Translations under genes and position numbers: made by a program
In this document: piece after piece, positions 33,778 to 46,204 of the stretch
Position numbering within the stretch: position 1 is the stretch's first letter
Layout of the letters: every line of letters starts with the position of its first letter
The notes under the pieces: model-generated
Told to the model about the DNA's origin: nothing
What the model saw: the letters and a program-made list of their open reading frames with translations, nothing else
Database searches by the model: none
Assembly (NCBI GenBank): GCA_963682055.1
Contig: OY821742.1
Coordinates: 26,941,060-27,005,059 of the forward strand
DNA length: 64,000 nucleotides
Origin: Primula veris
Taxonomy: Eukaryota > Streptophyta > Magnoliopsida > Ericales > Primulaceae
Reading direction: 5' to 3'

Positions 33778-34059
33778 TCTATTATAATAAGTTAACTCAA
33801 TTCAAATGAGTCTGTCTAATTTAGCCACTTTTTTTCAAAAATACCGCTATATTTTTTTATTAAATAAAATAATATCATAATCACATAAAAAAAATATAAA
33901 AATTAATAACTAATAACACTATTTATGCCTCTTTAACGACCAAACATTCTTTTAAGTGCTATCATGTTATACTATTTTTTTTTATCATAACTACACTTAT
34001 TTTCTATATTTTAATTGCACTGCACGTTATCCACGCAACGCGTGGGGCACGATTACTAA
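33778..34059 (+). mobile_element. Helitron-like non-autonomous element
   Basis: It begins TCTATTATAATAAG, close to the plant Helitron 5' consensus TCTMTAYTA. It ends with the stem-loop CCACGCAACGCGTGG, a 10-base spacer and CTAA followed by T, matching the Helitron 3' hairpin plus CTRR rule. There are no inverted repeats or target duplication, as expected. The 5' flank is T rather than A, a small deviation. The interior (282 bp) is non-coding. Confidence 0.6.

Positions 34060-34074
<15 letters not shown>

Positions 34075-34110
<36 letters not shown>
34075..34110. repeat. (AT)n microsatellite
   Basis: About 36 bp of AT dinucleotides lie just beyond the Helitron-like 3' end. Confidence 0.95.
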
Positions 34111-34113
<3 letters not shown>

Positions 34114-34318
34114 TATACATAACAAAAACACAACACAAGAAGCTTCTATTTCATCATTTCAGAGAGAGAGAGATATGACTGAGATTTTGGTCACTGAAAA
34201 ATAAAAACACTTGAAAATATAGTTTGAAATAGAATTTAAAAAATCCAGGTGCTATTCTATCCAATTTTGTTCAATCAGGCTAACCATACATTGTTCCACA
34301 CTAATTCCTACGTGCACT

Positions 34319-34680
34319 TAGGGCTGGGTTCGTTCCGGTCCGGTTTGGTTTTTGGCAAAACCAAAACCGAGCATATTTTTCGGTTCGGTTTTTTCGGTTT
34401 CGGTCTTTTTATTTTTTGGACCGAACCGGACCGGTTTTTCGGTCCAGTTTCGGTTTTTTCAGTTATTTTTCGGTCTTATTTTTTCTTTTTCGCTCTTTTT
34501 CGGTTTTTTTCGGGTTTTTTCGCTTTTTTTTTGGTCTTTTTCGGTTTCGGTCTTTTTCGGTTCGGTTTTACTGAAAACCGAAACCGACCCGAAAATTTTT
34601 CGATTTTTCGGTTTCGGTCTTTTTCGGGTTTTTTCGGTTCGGTTATCGGTTCGGTTTTTCCAGTTTTTCGCCCTGCCCTA
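34319..34680. mobile_element. hAT MITE built of CGGTT/CCGAA repeats
   Basis: The element is 362 bp. Termini are TAGGGCTGGG and, reverse complemented, TAGGGCAGGG. A perfect 8-bp target duplication, CGTGCACT, lies at 34311-34318 and 34681-34688. The interior is low-complexity CGGTTCGGTTTTTCGG on one strand. Long open frames across it are by-products of this composition. Confidence 0.9.
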
Positions 34681-35019
34681 CGTGCACTTGTACAGAGTCA
34701 AAATTGATTACGTTATGTTTATGTTAATTGTCCCTATATAACAAATTTATTAGTACCAGAATATGTTTGGTGTAAATTTTTTTGGGTCGGTAACTGTGAA
34801 AGTAATTCATATATCATTTCCCCTTCAATTAAGTAACTAACCGTATAAATTGAACCCTCATTCCTTCTATTTTTTTTACTAATAGAAACCCACAGAGAGG
34901 TAAAAATTCCTCCGATGCTTGCAAAGAGCTGAAATAAATAGATGAAATTGCGGTCATTTTATCTCATATTTCGGATCTATTTTTAAGGTATGTTGTCGGA
35001 ATTATACTTACTATGTGAT

Positions 35020-35874
35020 CAGAGGCGGAACCAGAACCAAATGTGTGGGGTTGCCAAAATTAATAAAGACACATAATATTTTCCAAATTATAAACAAGGA
35101 AAATCCGGATTATTTTTTTTTTACCTTTTTTACCATCTTTTCTTTATTTTTTTACCTTTCTTTCTTGATTAAAATGTATTTTATTTTTATTTTTTTCCTT
35201 TTCACTCAATTTCGACTTTCTTTTCAAACTGCCAAAAAACCCACAACAATAATGTCACGTGCAGTCATGTGTCGAAAGTTTCAGCGTTTCAAAATTGACT
35301 AAAAAATAAATAAAATAGAAACTCAAAAGATATAAAAGTTAAATTTAATAAATCAAGCAATAACAAGTAAAAATATTAAGACACGAAGGTAAAAAAATAT
35401 TTAAAAAAAATCCTGAAAAAATCAAACGTATATTAAATAATAGATATATACGAACAATTAAATATCTATTACACAATTTCAGTTTATTCACTTCAATTAA
35501 AATACAAACCACCAAAAATTCTTTTATAAATTCTATTTGCACTCACCACTACTCTAATTATTATTTTTGTTTAATTTTTTAAAGATGTGTGTTACGTGTC
35601 AACATGATAATTTGGTGTAAACTGTCTTTTATAATCACTTGCATATGTTAATTTTTTGAAGTATTACTTATATATTATCAGCACATACAAAATTATGTTA
35701 TGTTATTGCACTAACAATATATAATATTGGGAGTGGTTGCCAAAAAAAATATTTAAAGGGTTGCCAAAATTCCGTATATATAAATTATTATGAAAAATAT
35801 TAATAATAAATAAAAAAAAATCAAAATTGTGGGGTTGCCGTAGCAACCCCTGGTCATAGGGGTATGCCGCCCCT
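35020..35874. mobile_element. Possible Mutator-like non-autonomous element
   Basis: The left end is CAGAGGCGGAACC. The right end as reverse complement is AGGGGCGGCATACC. Flanking nonamers CTATGTGAT (35011-35019) and CTATATGAT (35875-35883) differ by one base, as an aged 9-bp duplication would. GGGTTGCCAAAATT occurs near both ends (35049, 35759). The interior is AT-rich and non-coding. Superfamily assignment rests mainly on the 9-bp duplication. Confidence 0.45.
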
Positions 35875-35883
35875 CTATATGAT

Positions 35884-37575
35884 ATGTGAGAAAACGTTAG
35901 TGCAATTCCGTCATTATTTTCATCGTCGGATTTTCAATTGTGACAAAATCTATCGATCGGTACTTAAATTATTAAAAGTGGTACTACAATACCTGAATTG
36001 TTAAACATTGGTACCACCATACACTAAACGTATTTTTCTCCCTTCTTTTTTTTATCACTAGTAAAAAGTTCCGCGCATACTTGCTCATCAATAATGGAAA
36101 CCATAACAGCACGTTAAATTAGGCCCGAAAGAAAAACCAAAAGTTATAATCCGACACGCTTCTAACTCAATTTTTTTACTACGATTAAGAAGTACTTATA
36201 TCATGGATCCATTTGTAAATAGTTAAAAAAAAATAGTAAGGAATTGGATGTGGTTAGTTGCAATATTAAACAAAAAATGACAAATCTATAGATAAAATGT
36301 TAATTAGGCTAACTATTTGTTATATCATACGAATTGACTGTATCTTAATAATTTTTAATTGTCTACAAATATTAACAAATAAACACAAAATCAATTCAGT
36401 TATGTACATAGGTTTACATATCACACAAATTTAAAAATGCAAACATAGCATGTACATTTCCTCGACTTATTACACGAAAAATTATAGTACTTGTCAAAAA
36501 AGCGTTAGTGTTATTAACTTGTTCTACATATTCATATTCGATCCTTCACCAATAGAAATCTCTCTAAATATCCGTTCGGATCATTGAGTTCAATAATTAT
36601 GCCTTTTTCGGTTAAGTTCGTAAAATAAACTCACAAATTTGATTCGTCATCTTGAAAATTAACTAGTTGTTCAACCTTTGTTCTAGCCTTAACGTTGCAA
36701 ACTATCGACCAGTCATCAAAATTTTAATTTTTTTCAAAGTACAGATACGGTATGAAAGTTACATGATCACTACGAAACGAGAATAAATGATTCATATTTA
36801 CCAAGTCACTTTTCACGATTTACTTCCACAAGACCTAAGTTCTGATGGATTCTTGTTCCACTACTAGGTTTCGAGTCAAACTACTAGCATTTGAACAATA
36901 CAACTCTATTGACTGGTAGTCTGAGATATTCTACAATAATTATTTCACTAATTCGGCTATAGTAGTCGATATTAATATCGCTATAATTTGTAACTGAATG
37001 CACACACCGTTGCAGTCTGTTGACAAATTTAACCCAAATCCATTATTTGGAATTTAGATCCATTAATAAAGTAAAGACGTATGATCAAACACAACTTAAT
37101 GGTCCTTTTGCGATATCATTAATAAACTCATTATCGAGTCTCGATGTAATATTTTGCATATTGCTTGAACGACGATGGAAACTCATTTACACAAGCAAGA
37201 CTCACTTCCTCATTATTGATATTGTAAATGGTATCGTGTACGTAATTTATGATAATACTTCATAACAAAACAAATTAATATATATAAATATGTATATATG
37301 TATATGTGTGTGTGTGTGTGACATTGGCTAGATTCTCTTTCTCTAATATTAAAAAGAATCAGATTTACATGCCTTTTTTTGGCCCGTTCTCTTTGAAAAG
37401 TTATAGATATCTTACTCTAACTTATAATAGTCTAAATGAGATATATGCATGTTTAACAATTGTCAGTTACCGTTTTGATTTATGCACTGCTTTAACCACG
37501 TAACAGAGACGTCTCACCGTAAATAAAAAAAAAGAAGAGCGCTAGAGAAATATATTAAGAGAGAGCGATACCCCG
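35884..37575. other. Non-coding spacer
   Basis: AT-rich sequence with a short (TA)n/(TG)n run at about 37275-37320. An ACTAGT with nearby GCGCGG at 36058-36080 may be a worn Helitron 3' end on the minus strand. No gene is recognised. Confidence 0.35.
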
Positions 37576-37784
37576 CTCCAATTCCATGTTTTTTTATATC
37601 GTCAGTTCGAGTACAACTTTATCTCTTTATTTCCAGTTATAGGTTATTTGATACTATTAGTTGATCATGGTTTCTTCAATTGATAAATTACAAGTTAATA
37701 TTATTAATTTCTCAATTTCTCCGGACAAAATCACGTTGCATGCGTGGGTTTAACAAATTTTTTGTTTTCACTCTTAATTCTCAT
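37576..37784 (+). repeat. Dispersed repeat, inverted partner at 43764-43978
   Basis: About 210 bp from CTCCAATTCCATG through CAGTTCGAGTACAAC, AATTGATAAAT.A.AAGTTAATATTAT and ACGTTGCATGCGTG to CTCTTAATTC matches the reverse complement of 43764-43978 with moderate divergence. The element class is unknown. Confidence 0.8.
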
Positions 37785-37949
37785 TAGCATCATTGGTAAT
37801 TTTTCGCTTAGTTTCAAATTTCTATATGAGTAAACTTTTTCAAATTATTTCTATTTTGATAATCTTGTGATTTTTTAGAGAGAAACATCAATTATGGTTT
37901 TGAGTTGCAAAATATTATAGTCGATTTTAGTAGTTTTTTTTTTGTTTGG

Positions 37950-39040
37950 ATATTTTTTGAATTTAATCGAGTAATTGGTAAATCTTTTTCTGTAATGATT
38001 GAGATTATAACTGGTTGTGATTAAACTGAGGTTAAATATGAGTGATGTGTATTTCTTTTTTTGGTGGATTTGACCTCTGATACCATATGTGTAATTAATT
38101 TTTTTAATTCGTATTTATCAAGGTAGCATGTGTACGTCCAGAAATGAAAAATTGTTATACGTTGTACTGATACCGGTATGGTACTGCGATTTTCAAGAAA
38201 AACATACCTTTGACTTTTTATGGTGTTGACCGTTTGGGTGCGGTTTTGGGATGATGGTGATACACAGTGGTACGTTGGTTCGTAGCAATTACTTGTATAC
38301 GAGGATATCTATATGTATATATATAAGCAAAAATGCTTTATAATTCTAAAAGAAAATATAGTTGGTTATTCAAGTTACAAATTCAAGTATAAAGGGAAAT
38401 GATCGGAGATCGACGATTTCCTCTTCTCGGTTGCTCTCTTTCCATATTTTAATCTCTCTCCCGTATTAGCGTGGTCGCTGCTTAACAAAAACTCATAGTA
38501 ATGAACATTAACATTTATAAAATGAAAACAATAGGGTATTGAAGTTTCAGTATATTACATGAGATCACTTCTAGTTTTTAAAACTCAAATTATGATGAAT
38601 AAAACTAAAATTTGTACTACATGATAATCAAACCCATTTAATTGTAATTTGCGACAACTTAAGTAGAATGGATACCTCATACTTTTTTTTCAAAGTTTAA
38701 TTATTTATATTTAAACTTAAATTGTTTTAAAGTTTTTTTAATTATGTTATTTAAAAATTGTAATTGACAGATTGAATCATATATATATAAATAATTATAT
38801 TTTTAATAGATATACCCTTCTCGTACCGTACCAAAAAAATTCAACTTTTGATGTACCGTCATACCCGTATCGTATTGGGAACGGTAGTCGTACTCGTTCC
38901 TGTGCAACCTAGGTATTTATCGATCCGTATATGGTGTTTTGAAACGATTTTGATTGTAATTACATGTGATAAAAATTTGGGGATAATTGTGAGTAATTTC
39001 TATTTTATTTGGTGGATTTGATACGCTATAACGGTATGTA
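37950..39040 (+). repeat. Dispersed repeat split by a hAT-like insertion; inverted partner 40435-40730
   Basis: Segments 37950-38118 and 38922-39040 together match the reverse complement of 40730-40435. Shared words include GAGGTTAAATATGAGTGATG, GGTGGATTTGACCTCTGATA and GATTGTAATTAC. The partner is uninterrupted, showing that 38120-38913 was added later. Confidence 0.8.
38120..38913. mobile_element. hAT-like insertion
   Basis: Length is 794 bp. TATTTATC is duplicated at 38112-38119 and 38914-38921, an 8-bp target duplication. Ends are AGGTAGCATGTGTACG and, reverse complemented, AGGTTGCACAGGAACG (11 of 16 identical). The partner repeat at 40435-40730 lacks it. The interior has GTACCGTA/ACGGTA words and no coding frame. 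Confidence 0.78.
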
Positions 39041-39109
39041 TAGTTATATTTTGGTATTTTATTTTTTAATGAGTGCGAGTTGTTTTGGTTAGGTGTATAT
39101 TTTTCTATT

Positions 39110-39968
39110 ACATGTATATTTTGGATCCTTTTTGGCTTTTCACGGCATCTCTTACCTTAACGGGTTTCGGCTTTATTCGTGTGTTGACACCCCGGTTCAG
39201 ACTTCGGTCAGTTTTGGTAGGTTTGCCTTCTAAGATTTTGTCATGAAAATGCTTATTTATTCCGGTATTTTCCTTATGGGTTGTGCTATTTTCACCTATA
39301 TTAGTTTGTTTATGTATTTACTTGGAGTGAAATTTATTCTGTCCGAGTTTGCCTTTTGGGGATCGATTAGATATTGATTGGTGGCTGCTTTTTTTTCTTT
39401 GCCCCGATAGGACTTAGATCATGTTTTATCCATTTTTAGTGATTAGCCGCGGTCTATGCTTTTAGACCTTCTCCATTCAGTTCTTTCTGTGTGTTGGCAT
39501 GCCGATGGCACTTCTCGCTAATCTATGATAAAGAGTTTTCCCTATATTTTTATAGTTTTTGTTTTGGATGAAGTGATTTTTAGACTTGTGTAGAGAATTC
39601 AAACACTTGCCTCGAATTATCTTTATAGCGACTAGCCGCGGTCTGTTAGACCTGCTCCTTTCATTCAGTGTGCTGGCAATGATACATTATCAGTTTATAC
39701 ATTATCGTTAGTACTTCTCGAGAGATAAGCGGCTCGCAGATACATTATCAGTTTATACATTGCGCTATAATGGGTTTCTCTTTCTAAACTGAGGTAGGAA
39801 GATTCAGAAGATTTTGGTAGGCTTGTGGGTTTTCTTCGCATTAGTGCGTCCGATGGGGTTGTATTTTTCATTTTCTTTTAATCCGCTGGAGCATGTTACA
39901 GTGTACTTACTGAATATTGTACTTGTGCACTATATCAATAAAAGTATATGTTTCTTGGGAAAAAAAAA
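39110..39968 (+). mobile_element. Non-LTR-like relic ending in poly(A)
   Basis: The T/G-rich non-coding segment ends with ATCAATAAAAGTATATG, a short spacer and A9, like the 3' tail of a plant LINE or SINE. An internal repeat, TAGCCGCGGTCT...TTAGACC, occurs at 39444 and 39638. A GTGTTGGCAT.CCGATGG block resembles 7905. Flanks at about 39075-39120 and 40072-40120 share GTTTTGGT.GGTGTATATTTT-like sequence. No reverse transcriptase is seen, so class is tentative. Confidence 0.35.
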
Positions 39969-40434
39969 TTGGGTAGAAGCATGTAAGTAAATTTTGGCAA
40001 GAAAAAATAGACCATCGTTATATTTTAGCTTATTTTTTAAGTTATTTTTCTCCTTAGACACCACTCAAAATAAAGTGGCAGTTATTTTGGTCGGGTGTAT
40101 ATTTTGCTACTATAACTATATGTATTGTACTGGTTGTTCTGAATTAAGTTAATATTAAATTATAGCAATATGTACTGTACGATTTGGTTTAAATGAACAT
40201 ATGTGTGGATGGATATATGAGTAGTTAATATTTATTGAATTTAACATTTTACTGTGCTAAATGTTATTGCCATATATTTATAAAGTCGATGTTCCAGTAA
40301 ATTTTGATACAGTTGTTCTTGAAATCGTAAGAGCAACTATTATTACATAATATTACTTCTTTATTATCACGAACAATATTACTTATTGTTTATGTCATTC
40401 CGTAATACAAAAGAATACCAAATGATAACTATGC

Positions 40435-40730
40435 ATACCGCTATAGTATATCAATTTCACCAAATAAAATAAAAATTACTCATAATTATACCCAATTTTG
40501 GCAGAAGTAATTACAATCACAATCATTTCGGAAACCCGTATACGAATTTAAAAAAAAACCACACATACGGTATCAGAGGTCAAATCCACCGAAATAAAAA
40601 GTACACACATCACTCATATTTAACCTCAATTTAATTACAACAAGTTATAATTCCAGTCATCGTAAAAACACATTTGTCAATCAACTCGATGAAATTAGAA
40701 AAACACATTCCAACGTACCGGAAGTATAAT
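40435..40730 (-). repeat. Inverted partner of 37950-39040
   Basis: This is an uninterrupted copy on the opposite strand. It provides the empty site for the hAT-like insertion at 38120-38913. Confidence 0.8.
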
Positions 40731-40734
40731 ATGA

Positions 40735-42290
40735 TGCGACACTTTGCCACCTCGCAGTGCCGGTCCGGTGCCTTATTACACCTAAGTTGAGATATAGGTT
40801 TTTATAATTTTTTAGTTTCGTTTTTTTTTTTTAATATTTACAAGAGAGGAGATCCCATGAAAAAACTATTAATCTTGTACAAGATCATATACTAGTATTT
40901 TAACAAAATATTGGACTTTACATAATACAAAATAAAACCTTAAAAAAATGATTCCTAGTATATTTTTTTTAAGCAAACTTTTCAATTGCTTTGTTGTAGT
41001 TAAGCTAATCTAAAAAACCTTTTTCGATAGCAATGATAAATAATAGAAATATAATACGTTTTTATCAATGTTGTAAAAAATGGTTATCGGAAACTAATTG
41101 AAAATCTCAGATTAAGTCATTTTCCTATTAGTCAAGGTTAATTATAATTAAAGTTAGAAAAGAACTGTCAGTTTTTTAGATTTTCAGATATATTTGATAA
41201 TTTTTGAAATTTTTGTACAACATTATAAATAGCGAAGTTAATTTTTTGTGAGTTGTAAAAATGCAGAATTTCTTTCGTGATAAAACCACAGTTTAATAAA
41301 CAAAAGGGATCACGTGCGTCACTGCTCACCGTCTCCTTCTTTTTTTCTGTCTCTCTACTGGTAACATTGAAACCCCATTCTTTTTCAAAGTCTCAATACA
41401 GATTGAAGGTTTTAGATTTTCTTCCAAGATAATTCACTTAAAGGCTATTAATAATCTTATAGCTTCACTGATTCAATCAAATCCAATTGAGTTTTTTATT
41501 TTATTTTTTTGGCGTCTTTTTGCCAGCCCTTTCCAAAGTTCACTGCCTGTTTTGTCCGCTACAAGGGTCGGCCCTACCGCCACAATGGAAATCACTGGGA
41601 TGAGAATCATGAGATCTATGTCTTCAATAATATTCATAACTGCATCATTTACCCAAACCGACAAAACAAATGCTATTCTCTCATCATTCAGCACAACATC
41701 TAACCCAACATCTAACCTAGACTCTTATAACTCAACATCAAAAAGAAAAACATTAATCGAAATAAAGATCCATAGAAACCCTCATCAAATAGGCAAAAAT
41801 AATAATATTGTAGTTATAAACGTGCGACTTATCATGGATCGGCCTCCGAGAGTTTGCAATGTGACGGGAAAGTGTTGAAAAAAAGTAGAAGAAAGGAGAT
41901 TCTATATTCACGGAATTTGGCCCACCGACGAATTAGGAAGAAATAAAACCGGTTGTAATCTTCGTTTCATAGAAGCACTTTCCCCTAAAAATTGCTAAGT
42001 CTTGGTAGCTTGATGATACAACAATTATATATCATTTGGCGTAGTTATCAATGATATACAAGTAGTTCAGCAACCCAAGTTATAGAGTCTACAAAGTTTT
42101 GACGACACCAATATGTAAAGCACGCGTCTTATTCCGATTTGATATTTCATGACTATTTTCGAAGTGTGATAGAGAAGAGAGGAAACTTGAAATTAGAAGA
42201 TTGACCGTCAATGGTATCTATGTTAGTAGATATTATGAGATCGAGCTATAGTGATTAGACCACGAAATGGTCATTTTTATGTGTAAAAAT
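40735..42290. other. Non-coding spacer
   Basis: The sequence is AT-rich. Overlapping frames on both strands at 41473-41878 (up to 108 codons) match nothing I recognise and lack a convincing codon pattern. Confidence 0.35.
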
Positions 42291-42299
42291 GATATGTAT

Positions 42300-43500
42300 T
42301 AGCGTTGTTTGGTTGACATTTATGCTTGTTTAAGGCATATTTTGTGTTTTTCTGTATTTTTCCAGTTTATTTGCATTGTTTTGTATTTTTACAGGAAAAA
42401 ACATGGAATTAGCACAAAAACGAGACAAGAATGCTAGAAGACCAAAGAAATGACCAAAAGAGGAAAAACTATAAGTTGAAGGACCTCAAAATCAAAGCCA
42501 AGAAGTTGCAAAACGGAACCAAGTCAAGAGAGAGTCAAATGAACATTGTACAAGATCACCTGACCGGTCAAGTCAGTTTGGAATTTAAAAATTGATTAAA
42601 TAAGTTTGTTAGGTTTTTGGGACAAATACCCCCCTTAAAATCCGAATTTCACACATATTATTCAGTATTCATTTTTCAGAACCTTCTTAGGCTCAATAGC
42701 TCTATCTTCTCTCTAAAAAATCCTCCATTTGTAATATATTTTGGGATACTTCTATTCAATTCGGTAATTACCGCAACTCTTGCATGCTACGTACTTTAAT
42801 CTTTATGTTACTATAATTTTCTAGTACTTTTGTTGGTTTTTATCATTTTTTTTAATATTGTTTCAGTTAGTACTATTTTGTTTATTTTTGCATGTTAGGA
42901 ATTAACGACTTATATATTGTATAATATTGATTGTTAAGAAAACTCGGTTAATCAAACAAATAACCGTAATTTGCTAGATAAAACCTTGTTAGGATTGACA
43001 ACCCTTGCATGTAATTTAGTAAATTGGTTTAGTTAGTAAATAATATATTGGTTGATTGTTAGAGAAAAAGAGAATAAAAACCCAATTATAGGATCTATAA
43101 TAACTGATATTAAACTTGGTTGGTTCTCCGTGTAACGAACTCGTACTTCCGAGAATTATATTGCAATTGCACTCATACTCTTGGGAGGCCTTTTATGAGT
43201 AAAAATTACACACTTAAGGGGCACTAATATAGCAAGGACGAGCTATCGGAATTAATATCTCCACACTTTGTAAATCGAAATTTCTAATTATCATGTATGC
43301 ACGAAAATCGGCTATCCGAGATAATATTTTATTTCATTATACATGTTCATGGATTTATATCATGCACACCTTCCCCAACGAAAGATATACATTGTAATTT
43401 AGGATCGCCGGTGATCATTCATAAAAATTGGAACTTCCTTACTTAAGTCAAGTTTAACTCTTAAAACGATATGATTTTGTGTTTAGAGACGCAACTGTAA
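42300..43500. other. Possible decayed LTR-like repeat
   Basis: Features include GGAAAAAACATGGAATTAGC, a palindrome CTGACCGGTCAAG near 42558 like those in plant LTRs, and CGTGTAACGAACTCG. No partner copy, TG...CA pair or coding domain was found in the window, so the origin is a guess from texture alone. Confidence 0.25.
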
Positions 43501-43763
43501 TTGCAATTAGCATTGTTTTTTTCTTTTTCCTTTTGGTATAAAGAAAGGATGTGTTAGAATTAAAAAAAAAAAATTATCTACTCAAAATCGACTCTAACGA
43601 TTTGTAACATAAAACCGTAATTGTTGCTTCTTTTTAAACAAAGAGAAAGTTACACAATTGACATGTAATCCAAAAAAAAATCATTAACTTGCCAAATAGA
43701 ACTACTCTGAAATAGTTCACTCATATGGAGATTTGAAACAATGGGAAAAATTACCCATGACCT

Positions 43764-43978
43764 TATGGGAATTAAGAGAAAAACAAATAATTGGTAAAAA
43801 TCACGCATGCAACGTAATTTTGCCAAAAGAAATGAAGGAAGAGATAATATTAACTTATGATTTATCAATTGTAGAAATTATGATCAGATGATAGTGCCAA
43901 ACAATCTCTAACTAGATATAAAGACAAAAGGTTGTACTCGAACTGATGGTATCAAAAAAAAATACCATGAAATTGGAG
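43764..43978 (-). repeat. Inverted partner of 37576-37784
   Basis: It reads on the minus strand as the diverged copy of 37576-37784. The flanks do not match each other, so these are two dispersed copies rather than arms of one element. To the right (44280-44305) GCACGGGCCTCCACGCTAGT resembles a degenerate Helitron 3' end. Confidence 0.78.
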
Positions 43979-44559
43979 TGTTGTATCACTCTCTTTTTAT
44001 GTATTTCTCTATTGCTCTTATTTTTGTATTTACATATACTATATGTAATGGTATCGTATATTTTTCATTTTTATCAATTTTTTTTAAAGGAAATCAAGTT
44101 TATTCTTAGTTTTCTTACTGGTCACTTTTTTAATTGGAAGTCATTTACAATTTCACATAAATTACGTTCTCAAGATTTATAAGAATAATGTTTACAACCT
44201 CCAATATCGCCAAAATAGTACGTTGTCAATCTCTCTATTCATGAATTATTTATATACATATTTTAGTTATTTGTTATAAAAAAATTGCACGGGCCTCCAC
44301 GCTAGTCTTGCATAATGTAAGAATTGCATGGTGATCTTCAACCTTGGCTACTTTTTTCACATTTTTCTTCAAATACATGATACCTCCATCTAATTTGTAC
44401 TAGTCCAACTACTCGTGCTTCATAATTCGAGTGAAACAAGATGTTCCATCATGTAAAAAAAATATGAGAAAAAATCATTTGTAATTTGCACAAGATAATT
44501 GGAAATATGTTAAATGAATTTTTCCATATATGCTTTTTTGATAGTAGTGCATTTCACGG

Positions 44560-45141
44560 TCCTAAAGAGTATATTCAATTCTGTCAACGCCTCCCATCTA
44601 TCACGGTAAACAAATGCACGAAATAATTGTGTCCTTATAGCTAACTGTGACATTTTTTTCTAAACCAGACCATAGTGGCTCCTTAGCCGCTTGAAACAAA
44701 TTATAGAAATTTTGTGTCCATGGATTTGAATATTTTTAGAATTGATCAAAATTAGGACCAATTGTGTTCATAACAATTGTAACTATAAATTATCATCATA
44801 TATTTTTGGATTTTGCATAACGTAGCGAGGAAGTGATGTGTATTTGATGTATCACCAAACTCGTAATATGTTGTCGAAAACATGTTGAAGTTTTTAAAAC
44901 ATACAAAAGGTTTTCCATGACAAGTTCATTGATAATAATCACAAATAAATAATTTATTTAACAATTGCATGCGCATATCATCAGGTTTGAGAAAGTGACA
45001 GTTTTTACATGACTTACGAGCACACTGGATCATTGTATCATTCATAAAAATTAGTTGAGAAGACGCAAAGCCAATAGAGTCATCCAGTTTAGTAACAAAT
45101 ACGGAATTAAGTGGTTTAGCCTTATTTTTTCGAGCATACAT
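44560..45141 (-). pseudogene. TNP2-type (CACTA) transposase N-terminal relic
   Basis: From an ATG at 45141 the minus strand reads MYARKNKAKPLNSVFV, then IGFASSQLIFMNDTMIQCAR, KSCKNCHFLKPDDMRMQLL and KLFICDYYQ. This is the order of the plant transposase-associated domain (MY..., CPCKKCKN, HL..GF...Y..W). The expected Trp after DYYQ is a TGA near 44926. Further left, frame-shifted PWTQNFYNLFQAAKEPLWSG (near 44690) matches the following segment of TNP2-like transposases. The protein would cut and join CACTA element ends; this copy is dead. It lies 220 bp outside the CACTA end at 45364, pointing away from it, so it may belong to another element. Confidence 0.7.
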
Positions 45142-45363
45142 CTATGACGGTATGACCTTTATCAATTATTATTAATTAGCAATATAATTTGTATAGAAAA
45201 TTATGCAACTAACCATATATTAGCTTTTCTATATAGATCCCAGGTTGTAGATGATGAATGAATAGTGCAAAAATGGCATGTACGCAGTGTAGATTTCAAT
45301 TATGTATATAAAAGAGCAAAAAATGTTAAGTTTATAAAAAATAACCGCTCCGGTGTCAGGCTA

Positions 45364-45640
45364 CACTACATGAAAATTTGTCTCTACCGACAAGAAATGG
45401 CGACGAAACAAAAATTTGTCGGCAAAAATCAATTTAACTCGACGAATTTCAATATTTTGTCCAAGAAAATCTCGGCACGAAATTGTGGAGTGGGGTAAAC
45501 TCCTGCCGACGAAATGTCGACGGATTACTTTTGTCGCGTCAATTCCCACCAACAAATTTATTGTGTTTTGTCGGTCTACGAAAAACAATTGCAAGCCGAC
45601 AAATAGCCCGAGACATATTTCGTCGGATGAGGTATTGTTT
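45364..45640 (+). repeat. CACTA left subterminal repeats
   Basis: Repeated short words include TACCGACAAGAAATGG, CGACGAAAC, TTGTCGGCAA, TGCCGACGAAATGTCGACGG, TTTTGTCGG and ATTTCGTCGG in both orientations. The spacing is irregular, about 20-40 bp. Confidence 0.8.
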
Positions 45641-46204
45641 GGGTTAAAAATTGAATTTGATTTAGCTATAGGGTGCCTACTATCATGAGGTCAAATTATA
45701 ATCATTAATATAGGAAAAGATAATTACTAATGAGATCATGATAGGGGATTAAATTTAATTGTAATATTTTTGTAACTAACAGGATAATGTATAAGAGAGA
45801 TAATAATTTCATACAATTATTTAGTAATAAATCTTACCGCATATATCTTACACCAGAAGGAAACTAATTTTTTAACTCAATCTTGTAAATTTGGATGATG
45901 AAAATATTTTTACGTTAATAGTATCTAGACATTCAAATAAATAACTATCAAAGTAAATTCAAGTTTACTCACTTCAAAACTAAAGTTGGTGATACAATCT
46001 AAAATTATAAAAGCAACTAAAATTTATGGTTTTCGTTTATCTTACATTTTTTTTTTAAATGTACTATTTTTAATACCCAATTTGGCTCATTGCAGGTGTC
46101 TGCTTGGTTCTTGATGTGTGGATACCTGAAAAACAAAAAAGTTTAATACCCAGTCATTGAATAGATGCAAAAACAAATCAAAATAAAAACATAATGAAAT
46201 TATA

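Noticed and set aside
34249..34741. Two long overlapping Phe-rich open frames
   Set aside because: They come from the CGGTTTTT simple-sequence interior of the hAT MITE and have no protein-like composition.
41473..41878. Overlapping open frames on both strands, one hydrophobic
   Set aside because: No recognisable family, no splice partners and no promoter; the overlap on both strands suggests chance.
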